Origin: Piezodorus guildinii
Lineage: Eukaryota; Arthropoda; Insecta; Hemiptera; Pentatomidae
Direction: 5' to 3'
NCBI GenBank assembly: GCA_023052935.1
Contig: CM041294.1
Span: 23,274,635-23,338,634, forward strand
Length of the DNA stretch: 64,000 bases
Both the position numbers and the translations under genes were made by a program. Below, piece after piece: positions 52,887-63,777 of this stretch (position 1 is the first letter of the stretch; the number at the start of each line of letters is the position of its first letter). The notes beneath the pieces were generated by a model. It did no database searches and had not been told where the DNA came from. It was given only the letters and a program-made list of their open reading frames with translations.

Positions 52887-54158
52887 GGAATAATAACGAG
52901 CATTTCCCGCCTTTATTTTCGTCTTTTCTTTCTTTATTTCAACTTATTCGAATTTATTTAAAACCTAATATTTTTATCAGTTTTCATTATAGTAATTTTG
53001 ATTACTTTTATAGTTTCAAGAGTATCAAATCGTCGGCGTACCCTAAAACCAAAATTTTACCAACCCGATTAAACATTTATCGGTACCCATCACCCTCGTA
53101 ATAACATATTCGAGAGCTAAGTTAAATGAAAGAGGTGGAAGCTAGTAACCTTTTCTCAAATCTCTCCAATTATTAATATGATTTACCATAATTTAACCAA
53201 TATAATTTACTAGTAAGGAAACCATTTACCATAATTTAAAAATATGTTTTATTATGTCTAATGGAGTAAATCATACATAGCCTCCTGAATAAAATATGTA
53301 AGAGATAAGTGGAAGGATTATTATCCTTGATTTCTCCTGAAGAGCTCCCTCCACAGCCACCCTGACACTCAGAGGCTAAGCGGAAGTGACACCGAACGTA
53401 CTGGAAATGGATTTATACCCGACAGGGCACGTGTCTAACGGATATCGATCCCCTCTCGAGAAAACAAACATAGGATTTGCATGACAATTGGGAGCAGAAG
53501 GACACTCTCCCATAAGGGCCTTAGGGTCGTTGCTTTTTATCCCTTTGATAGGGCTCGGTGATACATCACGACTGCCATTGTGGAGGGGTGACAGAGGATC
53601 AGGTCCGATCCCCATTAGGAATCAATTACCTGAGCCAACAATTAAATCCCTTCCACCTGACCCTAAGGACCTTTTCAACGCCGTATAAAGGATAATGGCG
53701 GTTCAAGCTTCACTAATCAGATGACAGCTTGATTAATCCTTCTTCTCCTGCTGCGGTAGTTACCCAAGGAGAATGTTCTTGTAACTCTCCAAACTCGAGC
53801 CTTCAAATGGAAATTACAATAAAATGCATACGTTTGACCTGGAAAGTATGAGTCAAAAAATCTATAGAAGTAGTCAACAAATGTTCCCTAATTCGCTCAA
53901 ACTCAAGAAAACAAAGGCGTAACTAAGAATGATCATGGCGGCAGCTAGAATGAGGAGGCATCATTTAAAAAAATAAAATAAAATAAAATAATAATAATAA
54001 TATAATATAATAATAAAAATAAAAGGATGACTTTATAAATATTATATTATTATGATATTAATAATATCATATATTGTACTGTATTCTGTACCCCGATGTA
54101 AGCTTCTTTTTTTTTTTTTTTTTTTTTTTTAAACCTCTCTCAATTCCACTAAAAAAAT
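52887..54158. other. Unique region with GC-richer island 53330-53790
   Basis: The island has antiparallel short frames (53376-53615 minus, 53488-53688 plus) with no domain. It holds homeodomain-type sites (TCAATTACC, CAATTAAAT) and GATGACAGCTTGATTAATCC, which combines a TALE-type TGACAG with a TAATCC site. The composition suggests a regulatory element. A/T simple repeats at 53965-54060 and a T-run at 54110-54130 follow. Confidence 0.3.
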
Positions 54159-55032
54159 TCTGGTGCGGGCAACACGCGACATTCACTTACCTCCGTTTTT
54201 AGAATCAATTAAAGAATTTCCAAATACAGTAAGAGATAAAAATCTGGTGCGGGCAACACACGACTTTCACTTACCTCCATTTTTAAAATCAATGAAAGAA
54301 TTTTCAAATACAGTTCGTGATACAAATACGTGAAACTATTAAAGAATTAATTACATTGAATTTATATAGAAACATGTGTTTCATTAAAAAATCTATTATA
54401 TTATTATCTAAAATAATTAGTTAGTTTTATCTTACTGCTCTTATGTTCAAAAACGAAAAATTGCATTAAAAAAATATTTTTTCCGTTTTCTCCTTTATTT
54501 GGGTATCGAATTTATTCAATTTATATATTTACCTGTTATTTATCAATGCCAACAACATATTATGGTTATTTTTATAGAATCTAAAAAATTAAAGGTACTT
54601 TAGAGAAAGAAAATTTAAAATATCGGCATTTAAGCCCTGTCAAACTATTTTTTATCAGAATGAAACCTACATGATGTTGAAGCTTATTAAATTTTACATT
54701 GATATAGTGAGTTTAATCAAAATCGTTAGAAACGTTTTTGAGAAAATCGAAGAAAGGTGCAAAATACATGGTATAAAGTGGTTCTTCTGGTAAGCTCATT
54801 TTCATGAAAAAGTTTTTATAACATCTCGGGCGTATAGTTGTCTTAAATATGAAATTTCAGCTTCATAGGACTTTTCGTTTCCGCCCGGGAGTTACCACAC
54901 ACACAAACCTTTTTGCGGGACTTGGTATTTGGACTCAGGGGACCCTAAAACGTGTATTTCCGTTGAAAACTAGAATTCGAAAATTTTCACGATCGCAATA
55001 CTTTACCTTACTATATATAGTAAGGTAAAGTA
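54159..55032 (+). mobile_element. Repeat R, copy 9, with duplicated 5' terminus
   Basis: TCTGGTGCGGG occurs at 54159 and again at 54243 (84 bp period) before the body of R. The body is typical, including ACATCTCGGGCGTATAG and GGACCCTAAAACG. The 3' palindrome CTTACTATATATAGTAAGG is intact (55009-55027). Confidence 0.88.
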
Positions 55033-55138
55033 AAAAATATGCCTTCTTCCTTTCGTGCTACTTTCGTGAACTCTCAGACGCACTAGCTTTCACATATTTT
55101 CACGATCGCAATACTTTACCTTACTATATATAGTAAGG
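54991..55138. repeat. 113 bp tandem duplication, first unit, at the R/jockey border
   Basis: The segment from GATCGCAATACTTTACC (54991) through ATATGCCTTCTTCC to CACATATTTTCAC is followed by the same GATCGCAATACTTTACC at 55104. The rest of the second unit (AAAATATGCCTTCTTCC onward) appears beyond the jockey at 59742-59822. Confidence 0.85.
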
Positions 55139-55408
55139 TTTTTTTTTTTTTTATATTTCAACAACAACAATTTTTATTCAGTAAAATTACAATCTGTCCC
55201 AATTTGGACATTAATAGTAGTGCTTAAAGATATCATACATACTACATTCATACAATATTTACACGGAATAAAATTACAATAAAATATATACACAATAATG
55301 AATCAATACAATAGTCAAGAATTCATTTATACCTATATACACATACACACACTCATACGTACATCACATTGAGTGGAGAATCTAGCCAGTGCTAGAACTC
55401 CAATATAT

Positions 55409-58094
55409 TTACAACAGGTCGCGGGGCCACTGCCGTTTCAACCTTCTAGGTGGGTTGTATGGATGAGTGGAGCTGGATAGGGATTGAGCTAGAGGATTAG
55501 GATGATGAAATAGGTTCTGGTGGAATTTGGAAAATTTGGATGGAATTAGGTCTGAAATAAATGGAACATTAAGGTCGTGGTGCAAGGTATAGTTGGAGAC
55601 ATAATAAGGAGCATTTACTATTGTACGGAGGACTTTGGATTGAAAGGATTGAATGCGTTTGATGTTAGTACGTTTAGCTGTCCCCCACAGTTCAAGTCCG
55701 TAGGTCCAAATGGGCTTCAGTATTGTCTTGTAGATTAATAATTTGTTGTCAGCTGTAAGTTCAGATTTTCTGTTGAGTAGTCGGTATAACTGTCCGAATC
55801 GTCGGTTGAGTTCTTGTCTTTTAAGTCTTGTATGTGGGTTCCAAGTCAATCTTTTGTCTAACAGTAAGCCAAGATACCGGACTGTATCTGAGAGAGGAAT
55901 TGGTAATGAGTTGAAATAAACTGGCGGACAGGAGTTTCGTCGAAGAGTGAAGGTTACGTGTTTGCATTTGGCTTCGTTCACCTTTATGCGCCAAGCATTA
56001 CACCAGTCTTCGATAAGAGAAAGGTGTCTTTGCAGGTTTAAGGATGCTGTTTCAGGATTGGAACTGGATGATAAGATGGCGGTGTCGTCTGCAAAAGTTG
56101 CCAGAAAGGTATCAGGATGTGTAGGAATATCAGCAGTGTAAAGGATGTAGAGGACGGGTCCCAAGACGCTGCCTTGAGGAACACCGGCCTCAACGGGATA
56201 AAGGCTAGAAAATTCTACACCACAGCGAACGCGGAAGGAACGGTTTGAGAGATAGGATCGGAGAATGAGGTATAGAGACTGGGGTAAATGGGTTTTCAGC
56301 TTGAAGAGTAATCCAGTGTGCCATACCCGGTCAAAAGCTTGCGCAATGTCCAGAAACGCACCAGAACAATACTCTTTGCATTCAAGAGCTGAGGAAATAT
56401 GGTCTACAACTCGGAGCCCCTGTTGAACTGTGGAATGCTGAGGACGGAATCCAAACTGATGGGAAGGAAGATTTTGAGATTCTAATATGGGTAGGATACG
56501 TTTAAGAAGAAGCCTTTCGAAGATTTTTGAGAGGATGGGGAGAAGACTAATAGGCCTGTAGGATGAAGTGTTGTTGGAAGGTTTGCCTGGTTTTAGAAAA
56601 AGAATGATAGTGGAATGTTTCCATAACAGAGGAAAATAGGTGGTGCGTAGGATGCAGTTGTAAATATAAGTAAGGAATATAATAGCTTTCTGCGGAAGTT
56701 GTCGGAGGATCTGGGGAGTAAGGAGATCGTGTCCAGGAGATTTACGGAGGGTCAGTTTTTGGAGAAGATATTTGACCTCAGAGGGATTAATAGCTTTAGG
56801 AGGTTGGGAAAGTGGAATTGGTGACATAAGAAAGTCTTGCACTGTTGCGGTGTGATTGGCGTGGGATTCCGGGTGAGGAGTGAAAACTTTGGAGAGGTGT
56901 GTGGCGAATTCCTCGGCTTTATCTTCATCAGACGCAGCCCAGGAGTCATCACAACGTCGGAGAGGATGGGAAACTTGATGGTATTTTAGGATCTTTTTCG
57001 TGATATTCCACAGGGAATTATCACGAGCTGATAGAGAGGAGAGGTAGGAATTAAAGGACTGGGAACGGAAGGTCGCCAACTCCCTCTTCAATTGTCTACA
57101 ATAGAAGTTATAGGAGCGGCGATCTGTTGGGTGTCGGGTGCGCTGCCATAATGATCTTGCTCGGCGTTTGGTATGGATGAGGTCTATAATATGTTGTGGA
57201 AAATGATTTTGGTGAGGATTTATATTGGAGTGTTTAGGAGAGGAGGCAGTCCAGACAGCTTGTTGGATGGCGGTGGTAAAGGAATAGACGGAATTATCTA
57301 GGTCATCTGGGGTTTTGAGGGTTACTCTGAGGTCAATATTATCGGTTAGGATTTGGCGGAAAAGGTTCCAGTTGACAGGGCCTCGGATGAATGATGGTGG
57401 AATGGGTTATTGGATGTGGAGTGAGAGATACTTTTAGGATCAGTGGACTATGGTCTGAGGATAGTTCATCAAGGCGAGTTACAGACAAGTTGAGGGAGCC
57501 TAATCCGCTGTGGATAAAGAAGTCGAGTATGTCAGGATTGCGGTTAGGATCGGTTGGCCAGTAGGTAGGGGAGTCAGGAGGCAGGATATTAAAATTTCGG
57601 GAGTTGAGTGCAGACAGCAAATTTCGTCCCCGAGAATTCGTGGTTCTGGAACCCCACTGCTGATGCTTGGCGTTTAAGTCTGCACCCAGAATGAAGCAAT
57701 TTCCTAAGGAATCCAGGAAGGATACAAATTCGGAATTGGAAATGGAATGTTTAGGAGGGCAATATGCAGATGTGAGGGTTACCGGAAAGGAAAAAGTCTA
57801 GATTACTATGGCTGTGGCTTGTAGGAAATCATAGGTGGGAAGTGGGAGTAAATGATGAGAGAGGGATTGGTGGACAATGATAGCAGAACCGGCATGGGCT
57901 TTGCCGTCTGGGTGGTCAGTACGGTATGTCATGTACTGCGGTATTTTGAAGTACTGTTTAGTGGTTAGTCTTGTTTCAGTTATAAGTGCAACATCGATTG
58001 TTTTGTCTTGCAACAACGCTGTCAGTTCGTCAGTATGATTTCTAACACCATTCGCATTCCAAAGGAGAATGGATAAGGAGTTAGGTGAATTCAT
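55409..58094 (-). pseudogene. Jockey-C copy 2 ORF2, two disabling changes
   Basis: Aligned with the intact ORF2 at 19756-22440. Codons 1-99 are open (57798-58094), then a TAG at 57795-57797 replaces the Lys codon before TFSFP. The same frame continues through the endonuclease to 57339, but an extra base near 57407-57418 shifts it after KVSLTP. The shifted frame, open from 57091 down to 55409 (560 codons), holds the whole reverse transcriptase with FLDIAQAFDRVW, GVPQGSVLGP and FADDT, and the KRQWPRDLL end. Only two lesions in 2.7 kb argue for a young copy. Neither endonuclease nor full ORF2 protein can be made without readthrough. Confidence 0.9.
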
Positions 58095-59411
58095 TTAAGG
58101 ATTTTTCAAGGCAGGGATTAAATTTGATACTAGATTTGTAAGGAGTGATATAAGCGGCATAACAAGAGATTTCATTTCGGAGATGAACGATGTCATTAGA
58201 CTGGTAAGATCTGTGACGTTTGATGGTGAAGGGATATGAGGAATTTGATGTTGAGGAGTTTTTTGAAGATTAGGTAAACTTTGAGGAGTAGATTGTTGTA
58301 CAATAGATTGAGATTGTTGAGGAAAACGTTGTTCCGGCAGTGCCTCGACTTCATGATTCTGGTTTCCACCTCCAAGCAAGTGGGCAAATGACACGTTAGA
58401 ATTTACATGTTTAGATGGTTCTCTTCTGCTTCTGGTTGGTGCAGCTGTTTCATTCGTATCCTGAGGTTTTTGGTATCTGGTTCGGAGTTTCTTGTAGATT
58501 TCACATCCCTTGTAGTTAGCCGGGTGGTCCTTGAGGCACAGAGCACATACAGCGGGTGTAGATCTTGATCTTGTACATTCTTCTGTTTTATGCTGTTCAC
58601 CGCATTTCACACAGCGTGGTATGTGATGGCAATAACTTCTGGTATGACCATATGCCTGACAGTTATGGCACTGAACAATGTCTTTCTTTGTGTAAGGTTT
58701 TTCAACCTTTACACGGGTATAGTAGAGTCTACTGAGGTCATAGATATTTTCGACTCCTGCTGATGGTTCCAAGTCCACGAAGAATAGAGGCAGTGGACTT
58801 TTATCTTTTAGAACGTTGGTGACTTGTCTCACTTGGAATCCTAGTTCTGTCAGTTCTTCTTTGATAGCTTCAACGGGTGTTGAGGAATGTAGGTTTCTGA
58901 TTACGACCCTTAATGCTCTCTCCTGGCGCAGCTGATAAGTATGAAAGTCAGCTTTGGTCTCAGTCAGATATTTCACAATCTTTCTGTAGGTTTCAGCAGT
59001 AGTCGGAGATATTTTAGTACCATTGGTTCTACTTATACAATAATAACTATTAGGATCAGTTACTTTGTTTAAATGCGCACACATAAGTTTAAAATTTTTA
59101 ATATTCTTAACAAATATTGGTGGAGGTAGTGGTTCCCTGGGTATAGGAGAAGATTCCATGGTTTCTTTTTCATTTTGGAGGATTTGAAATGGATTCGGTG
59201 TAAAAAACGGGGATTCATCAGTTATTCCTTGTGATGATGTGCTGGGCTGTGGTTCAGATCCTAATGAGGTAGCTGACGTGGTCGCTGGTGGAATCATTTT
59301 TTTATTTTGTTCACGGCGGGGTCTCTGTTTTGTGGGAGACGAGTTTGAACCTGCAGATCTAGATCTTTTACTTGCAGACTTTGAGGACATGACTTGATGA
59401 AAATATCTCAT
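58095..59411 (-). CDS. Jockey-C ORF1: RNA-binding protein with zinc knuckles
   Basis: The only intact ORF1 in the window, 438 codons from the ATG at 59411 (a second ATG eight codons in, at MSSK, is also possible). A basic Ser/Arg-rich segment lies at about 9-38, then a Pro/Ser-rich linker, a PRE_C2HC-like region at about 160-245 (LRQERALRVVIRNLH, FFVDLEPS), and three zinc-binding motifs: CHNCQAYGHTRSYC (248-261), CVKCGEQHKTEEC (267-279) and CALCLKDHPANYKGC (289-303). A Gln/Pro-rich stretch and a hydrophobic C-terminus follow. In this clade ORF1 protein binds element RNA and carries it to the nucleus. Its TAA stop touches the ORF2 ATG. Confidence 0.92.
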   Translation of the reverse strand: MRYFHQVMSSKSASKRSRSAGSNSSPTKQRPRREQNKKMIPPATTSATSLGSEPQPSTSSQGITDESPFFTPNPFQILQNEKETMESSPIPREPLPPPIFVKNIKNFKLMCAHLNKVTDPNSYYCISRTNGTKISPTTAETYRKIVKYLTETKADFHTYQLRQERALRVVIRNLHSSTPVEAIKEELTELGFQVRQVTNVLKDKSPLPLFFVDLEPSAGVENIYDLSRLYYTRVKVEKPYTKKDIVQCHNCQAYGHTRSYCHHIPRCVKCGEQHKTEECTRSRSTPAVCALCLKDHPANYKGCEIYKKLRTRYQKPQDTNETAAPTRSRREPSKHVNSNVSFAHLLGGGNQNHEVEALPEQRFPQQSQSIVQQSTPQSLPNLQKTPQHQIPHIPSPSNVTDLTSLMTSFISEMKSLVMPLISLLTNLVSNLIPALKNP

Positions 59412-59731
59412 TGATTAAGAAAATAATAATAATAAATAAATAATGAGATAAGAATTAAAGATAAAAGAAAGATAAGTAAAAGAAAAGCAAGCCCGAGCTT
59501 GCCGAGCTAGCGGCAATCAGCTGATCAGTGACCCTCCTTTCACTTTTTCGTGATTGTACAAAGTAAATTATAACTTTGCTTACCGAAATTTCTCCAATAT
59601 TCACTGCCGTAGTATTCCTGAGGTCTAGTGATGTTCTCCAGACCGAATTCAAGCGAATTCCTACTGAAAAAAGCAAAAATCTGAGAGACGATGTAACGTA
59701 TGACTGTTATCATCGAGCGCATCAGCTGATC
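59412..59731 (-). promoter_or_regulatory. Jockey-C copy 2 5' UTR
   Basis: About 320 bp leader. A hairpin block with GCAAGCCCGAGCTTGC (59487-59502) and a nearby GCCG...CGGC stem is followed by ATCAGCTGATC, which recurs at the very 5' end (59721-59731). The extreme 5' bases are shared with the other two full-length copies, indicating a fixed transcription start. Confidence 0.5.
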
Positions 59732-59742
59732 ATATAGTAAGG

Positions 59743-61556
59743 TAAAGCAAAAAATATGCCTTCTTCCTTTCGTGCTACTTTCGTGAACTCTCAGACGCAC
59801 TAGCTTTCACATATTTTCACTTGCCTCTTCCCTGGTCATGCAGCGCGGCCTTTATTTAAATATTATTAGTAATGTAAAAAATAATTATTATTATAATCAG
59901 ATTCAAAATAAAACTGCATTACTATAACAAAAAAAGTATTTAAGGTAACAATTATTTAGTTCGAATAAACTTGCATAAACATAACAACGGTAATAAGACC
60001 TTCATGTTATTCATTCATTTTTTAAATGTATTACTTAATTTTTTTTTTTATTCATTTAACACTAGTTTTAATTTAATGTCAAGTTGACAACATAATAAAT
60101 TGTTAGATATTAGAAGTCAATTACACGATGGAAAAGGAACCGCCAATTTGTATCACATTATAACGGTCATATTGAATTTCGTTAAGGAAGGCAAAAATTA
60201 TGAATGCCTACAACCTAAAATTAGTCAAATTGCGTACAAGCTGTCAATCAATCAGGGATATCAATCAGAATCGTGTCTCACAATTAATGTCAGCTAGAAT
60301 GCCCTTTTCAAAATTTTCTAGATATTAATTCTTAGTTATCGTAACTAATTATTTTAGAATCCTAAACCATAATGGGGTTAATGCGAAGAATAAAAGGTTT
60401 AGGAATGTTTTGTAGGGGTATCATGTTTTATAAGTTTTGCATTTGACCGATGTGAGTTACAATCGGTTTTGGAATTTGACTTTGTAACTGCCTTCGACAA
60501 CGTGTGACGGAAGTAAAGTCGAAGCCGTATTCTGTCCAGCGATTTTTTTTTTTTTTATTATACCAGGCGGATAAACTTATTATATATACGTCAATATACG
60601 ATATACTTTAAGAAATATATATTTTTATCTGATGTAGATATAAATAAAGTTAAGTTTACTATATAAAGGAAAATAATATATGCAAATAGCCATCGGTGTT
60701 GACATAAAAATATACACATAACGAACGTTGAAATTTATTAGTTCTGTTGGCTATAAATATTTTAAATAATGATACATTTATCTTCATAACGACATTAAAA
60801 ATCCAAGTACTAATATACACATCACAGATATAAATTTAATGAATATAAGATTACAAAGTTTTATTAACATGGCGATAGGTGATGTTAAAGGGAAAAGAAT
60901 ATATGTATCAGTTGGACTCCCAGCGCTTATCTTAAACTACCTGGAAGAATTTTATTGACTGATTATAGGTTGTTGGTAGTGCGATGATATAACTTACGAT
61001 AAGAATAAAGGTGAGGTAGATGAACCTTTTGATAGAATATTCTATTTAGAACAGTTATAAGATCTTGTCTATTCCTCTATGTATACATTTAAAATGTGTC
61101 CAAAACAAATTCTCATGGTCTTCTTGTAATCCCTGCACATAAATTAAATATAAACTTCCCAAAAATATTTGAGATTGACAAATTTATTATGGTAGTACGA
61201 GTTTTGGAAAGTAGAAATTTAAAATTTTGAATATTGTTAATCTGATTTAAATTAATTTTTAAAAATCTTTTATACCACCACATTACTACATTTGTTAATA
61301 TGATATCAAAACTTATCGTCGTCAATAAATAACGTTTATAACGTTTATATAACTTTTCTATTATTAATGTAAATTTATTAATTAATTTCGTTTGATAATA
61401 TTAATCATAATGTGGGTTTTGGAAAATTTTGTTATATTAAATGTAAAGAAATGACAAAATTTCCTTTCAACCCAAAGCCAACTTGTTTGTAGAGATCCGA
61501 AAGAAAATAAATACAATTATTATATAGAAACTAGTTATCAAATCATTATTATTTTT
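59743..61556. other. End of tandem unit, then AT-rich region
   Basis: 59743-59822 completes the second 113 bp unit. The rest is AT-rich. A short frame 60100-60297 has a protein-like look but no recognised domain, and 60400-60540 is slightly GC-richer. No gene is called. Confidence 0.4.
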
Positions 61557-61569
61557 TTAACCATATAAC

Positions 61570-61777
61570 CTTACCACCACAACCCATGAAGGGTCTTGGG
61601 CTCAGTACATATAGAGATTCGTACTGTTTCTAGGCCAACGGCAGTGCAATGAGGTGATTAGGCCATAATCGCCCGGACTGAATTAACAGAATAAATAATA
61701 TTCCGCCACAGCCGGATTCGAACCCAGGACCCGGAGCACAGCAGACTAGCGCTCTATCCACTAGACCACGCCGCTCA
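61570..61777 (-). mobile_element. tRNA-derived SINE (family 1), copy 6, internally deleted
   Basis: A 13 bp TSD, TTAACCATATAAC, at 61557-61569 and 61778-61790. Box B (GGATTCGAACCC) and box A region (ATCCACTAGACCACGCC) are intact on the plus-strand complement. About 90-100 bp of body between GGCCATAATCG and CCCGGACTGA is missing relative to copy 5. Confidence 0.9.
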
Positions 61778-62039
61778 TTAACCATATAACACGAAAACAA
61801 AATAATATGGGAACTTTGTTTTTCTCTTATAATTACTTATTTAGAACTTCAGATAGATTCGACAACTCCAACTTCTTTTTCAATGTTGAACTTTTTTAAC
61901 CTGTTTACTGCCTTTTGGTTGACATTTACCGAATGCCTAACAGCATTGCTGGTATTAGCTGTTACTCATGAGAGCAATATCTTCGGAAAAAGCTGATATT
62001 GAAGTATTCTTGTATTCCTAGAAGGAATTAGTCCGGGTG

Positions 62040-62140
62040 GCGGTCAGCGAATGAAACAATTTAGTAGTTTCAACCATTTATTTTCTGCCAACGTTTCGAC
62101 CCTCCAGTATGGGTCATCATCAGGGCTTCATCAGGGAAAA
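62040..62140 (-). ncRNA. Solo PLE-type end with the best hammerhead-like motif
   Basis: The minus strand reads CUGAUGA (62123-62117), one U, a perfect 5 bp stem GACCC/GGGUC (62115-62111 with 62102-62098) closing an 8 nt loop, then GAAAC and ACGUU (62097-62091). A second CUGAUGA follows the first motif closely on the outer side (62126-62133). Flanking sequence resembles the 3114-4244 PLE arm only at the GCCAACGTTTCG block. No endonuclease frame nearby. Confidence 0.6.
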
Positions 62141-63224
62141 CAGTAAAGTAATTGCCTTACTGTTGTTAAAGTTATTTATCACCTCATTCTGTAATCAGAC
62201 CAAGGAATTGACCAATAATAATTATTAATCAATAATTGCTTTATTGAGTTTGCAATCCAGCTTATTCTAGGTTAATAGTTAATTTTGAAATTATCTTAAA
62301 TATTTAATATGACGTTTTTAAATATTTCAATAATGTAATGTAAATATATAATAATTAAAAATAAATTATATTTTCAGTGAGCATCTATAACGGAAGTAGC
62401 CTTGAGCTATTTGAGTTTGTTTACATTTTTGTACTCTATTGGGAAATATTTAAATTTCTCTTGATCAGCGAACTATCACATTGAAACTGTTAGCTAGTAC
62501 TGGGACTATAATATGTATTGCGGTGTTATCTGACGGAGTTGCATATAAAAGTAAATCGATTTATTGCCTTTTTATATTAACAATTCGTATTAATTTGCAA
62601 ATATATCGACCTTAAACCTATAAAATCGAAAAAAAAAAACTGAGGTTCGTGTCAGTGGGTGAGGTAGTACACGTGACTATGAGTAGGTTTCGAAGCACGC
62701 ACATATTCCATCAGGTGTAAACTGTCAATAAAGAGGTTATTAACCTGTCTTTAACACTTTTAAACAGTAGGTCATTATTGTTCTATAGATTGTGACCTGA
62801 CGATATTTTGTTTCTATTAAACTAAATATAATAATACAATAATTTATAATAATTCAAATATTAGGGTGTATGTATTCAGTAATAAAATTTGTAATAATCA
62901 ATTAAGTCTTTATTTTTTAGAGTTAAATGAAATACTTTGTATTTTTGCTGGGTCTGATGTTATAAAATAAAATATTGAAAACAAAAGTATACATAAATAT
63001 TAAAAAATAAATTATATATAACTAATGGAAATTACTTATACCATTGCTTTAACACCAAATTTTCTTTTTATAAATTCTTTGATCTATATAAAGTAAGCCT
63101 ATAATAAACTGTGAAAAGGAACTCATAATTAAAATAATTTGCCCTAAATATCGGCACACAATAAAATAAGCCTCCTTCTTGAGTGTTCCACCTCATCACA
63201 TAGGAAGGCCAAGAACTGAATTTC
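62141..63224. other. AT-rich region
   Basis: No gene recognised. 62640-62720 is GC-richer and vaguely tRNA-like, but has no proper cloverleaf. Confidence 0.4.
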
Positions 63225-63236
63225 AACCCGCTCAGA

Positions 63237-63765
63237 TATTGCCCAACGCTTTCGCTTACTTCAACACTTACTGGACAGACGCTCTAACCTTCCACAAAAG
63301 GCTCATCTATATTACCATCATAAGGCCTATCTGGACGTACGGAGTTGAGCTTTGGGGCTCTATTAAACCATCAAATTCTTCCCTTATTCAATCCCTACAA
63401 TCCAAAATCCTTCGAAAAATCCTCAATACTCCTTACTTTGTCACCAACAAACTCATCCATAAAGACCTTAATGTCCCATATGTTGCTGATTTGGCCCGTA
63501 CGAGGTATCATTCCTTCCATGACAAACTCCTCTCCCACATTAATCCAATCAATCCTTGCTTCCTCTACCATTCCTGACAATCCTCCGAGGCGTCTGAAAA
63601 GAAGATGGCCTCGAGACCTTCTAGTGTAGATTACCTAGTGGAGTGTTGCCAATGGGCATATTCTCTTCATGTCTTTTCATGTATATTATCTATATTATGA
63701 GCCAATTTACTTGATGTATTCACTAATACAGTTGTACATTTCAATAAATTAATAAATAAAAAAAA
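63237..63765 (+). mobile_element. Truncated jockey-A-type fragment
   Basis: A 12 bp TSD, AACCCGCTCAGA, at 63225-63236 and 63766-63777. The plus frame to 63577 reads LIYITIIRPIWTYGVELWG, IQSLQSKILRKILNTPYF and TNKLIHKDLNVPYVADLART, then shifts before the PPRRLKRRWPRDLL end. A 3' UTR with AATAAA-type signals and an A-tail follows. It is the least decayed of the short jockey-A copies. Confidence 0.9.
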
Positions 63766-63777
63766 AACCCGCTCAGA

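Larger units (their letters stand above)
55139..59731 (-). mobile_element. Jockey-C copy 2, full-length non-LTR retrotransposon
   Basis: About 4.6 kb on the minus strand with a T-run of 14 (its poly(A) tail) at 55139-55152. An 11 bp TSD, ATATAGTAAGG, lies at 55128-55138 and 59732-59742. It is almost identical to 19505-24004. ORF1 is intact; ORF2 carries one nonsense codon and one frameshift. It inserted into the palindromic 3' end of a duplicated R segment. Confidence 0.93.

Noticed and set aside
62660..62669. TGAGGTAGTA, identical to the first ten bases of let-7
   Set aside because: No complementary strand (TACTACCTCA-like) lies within a precursor distance and the following bases differ from let-7, so it is a chance match.
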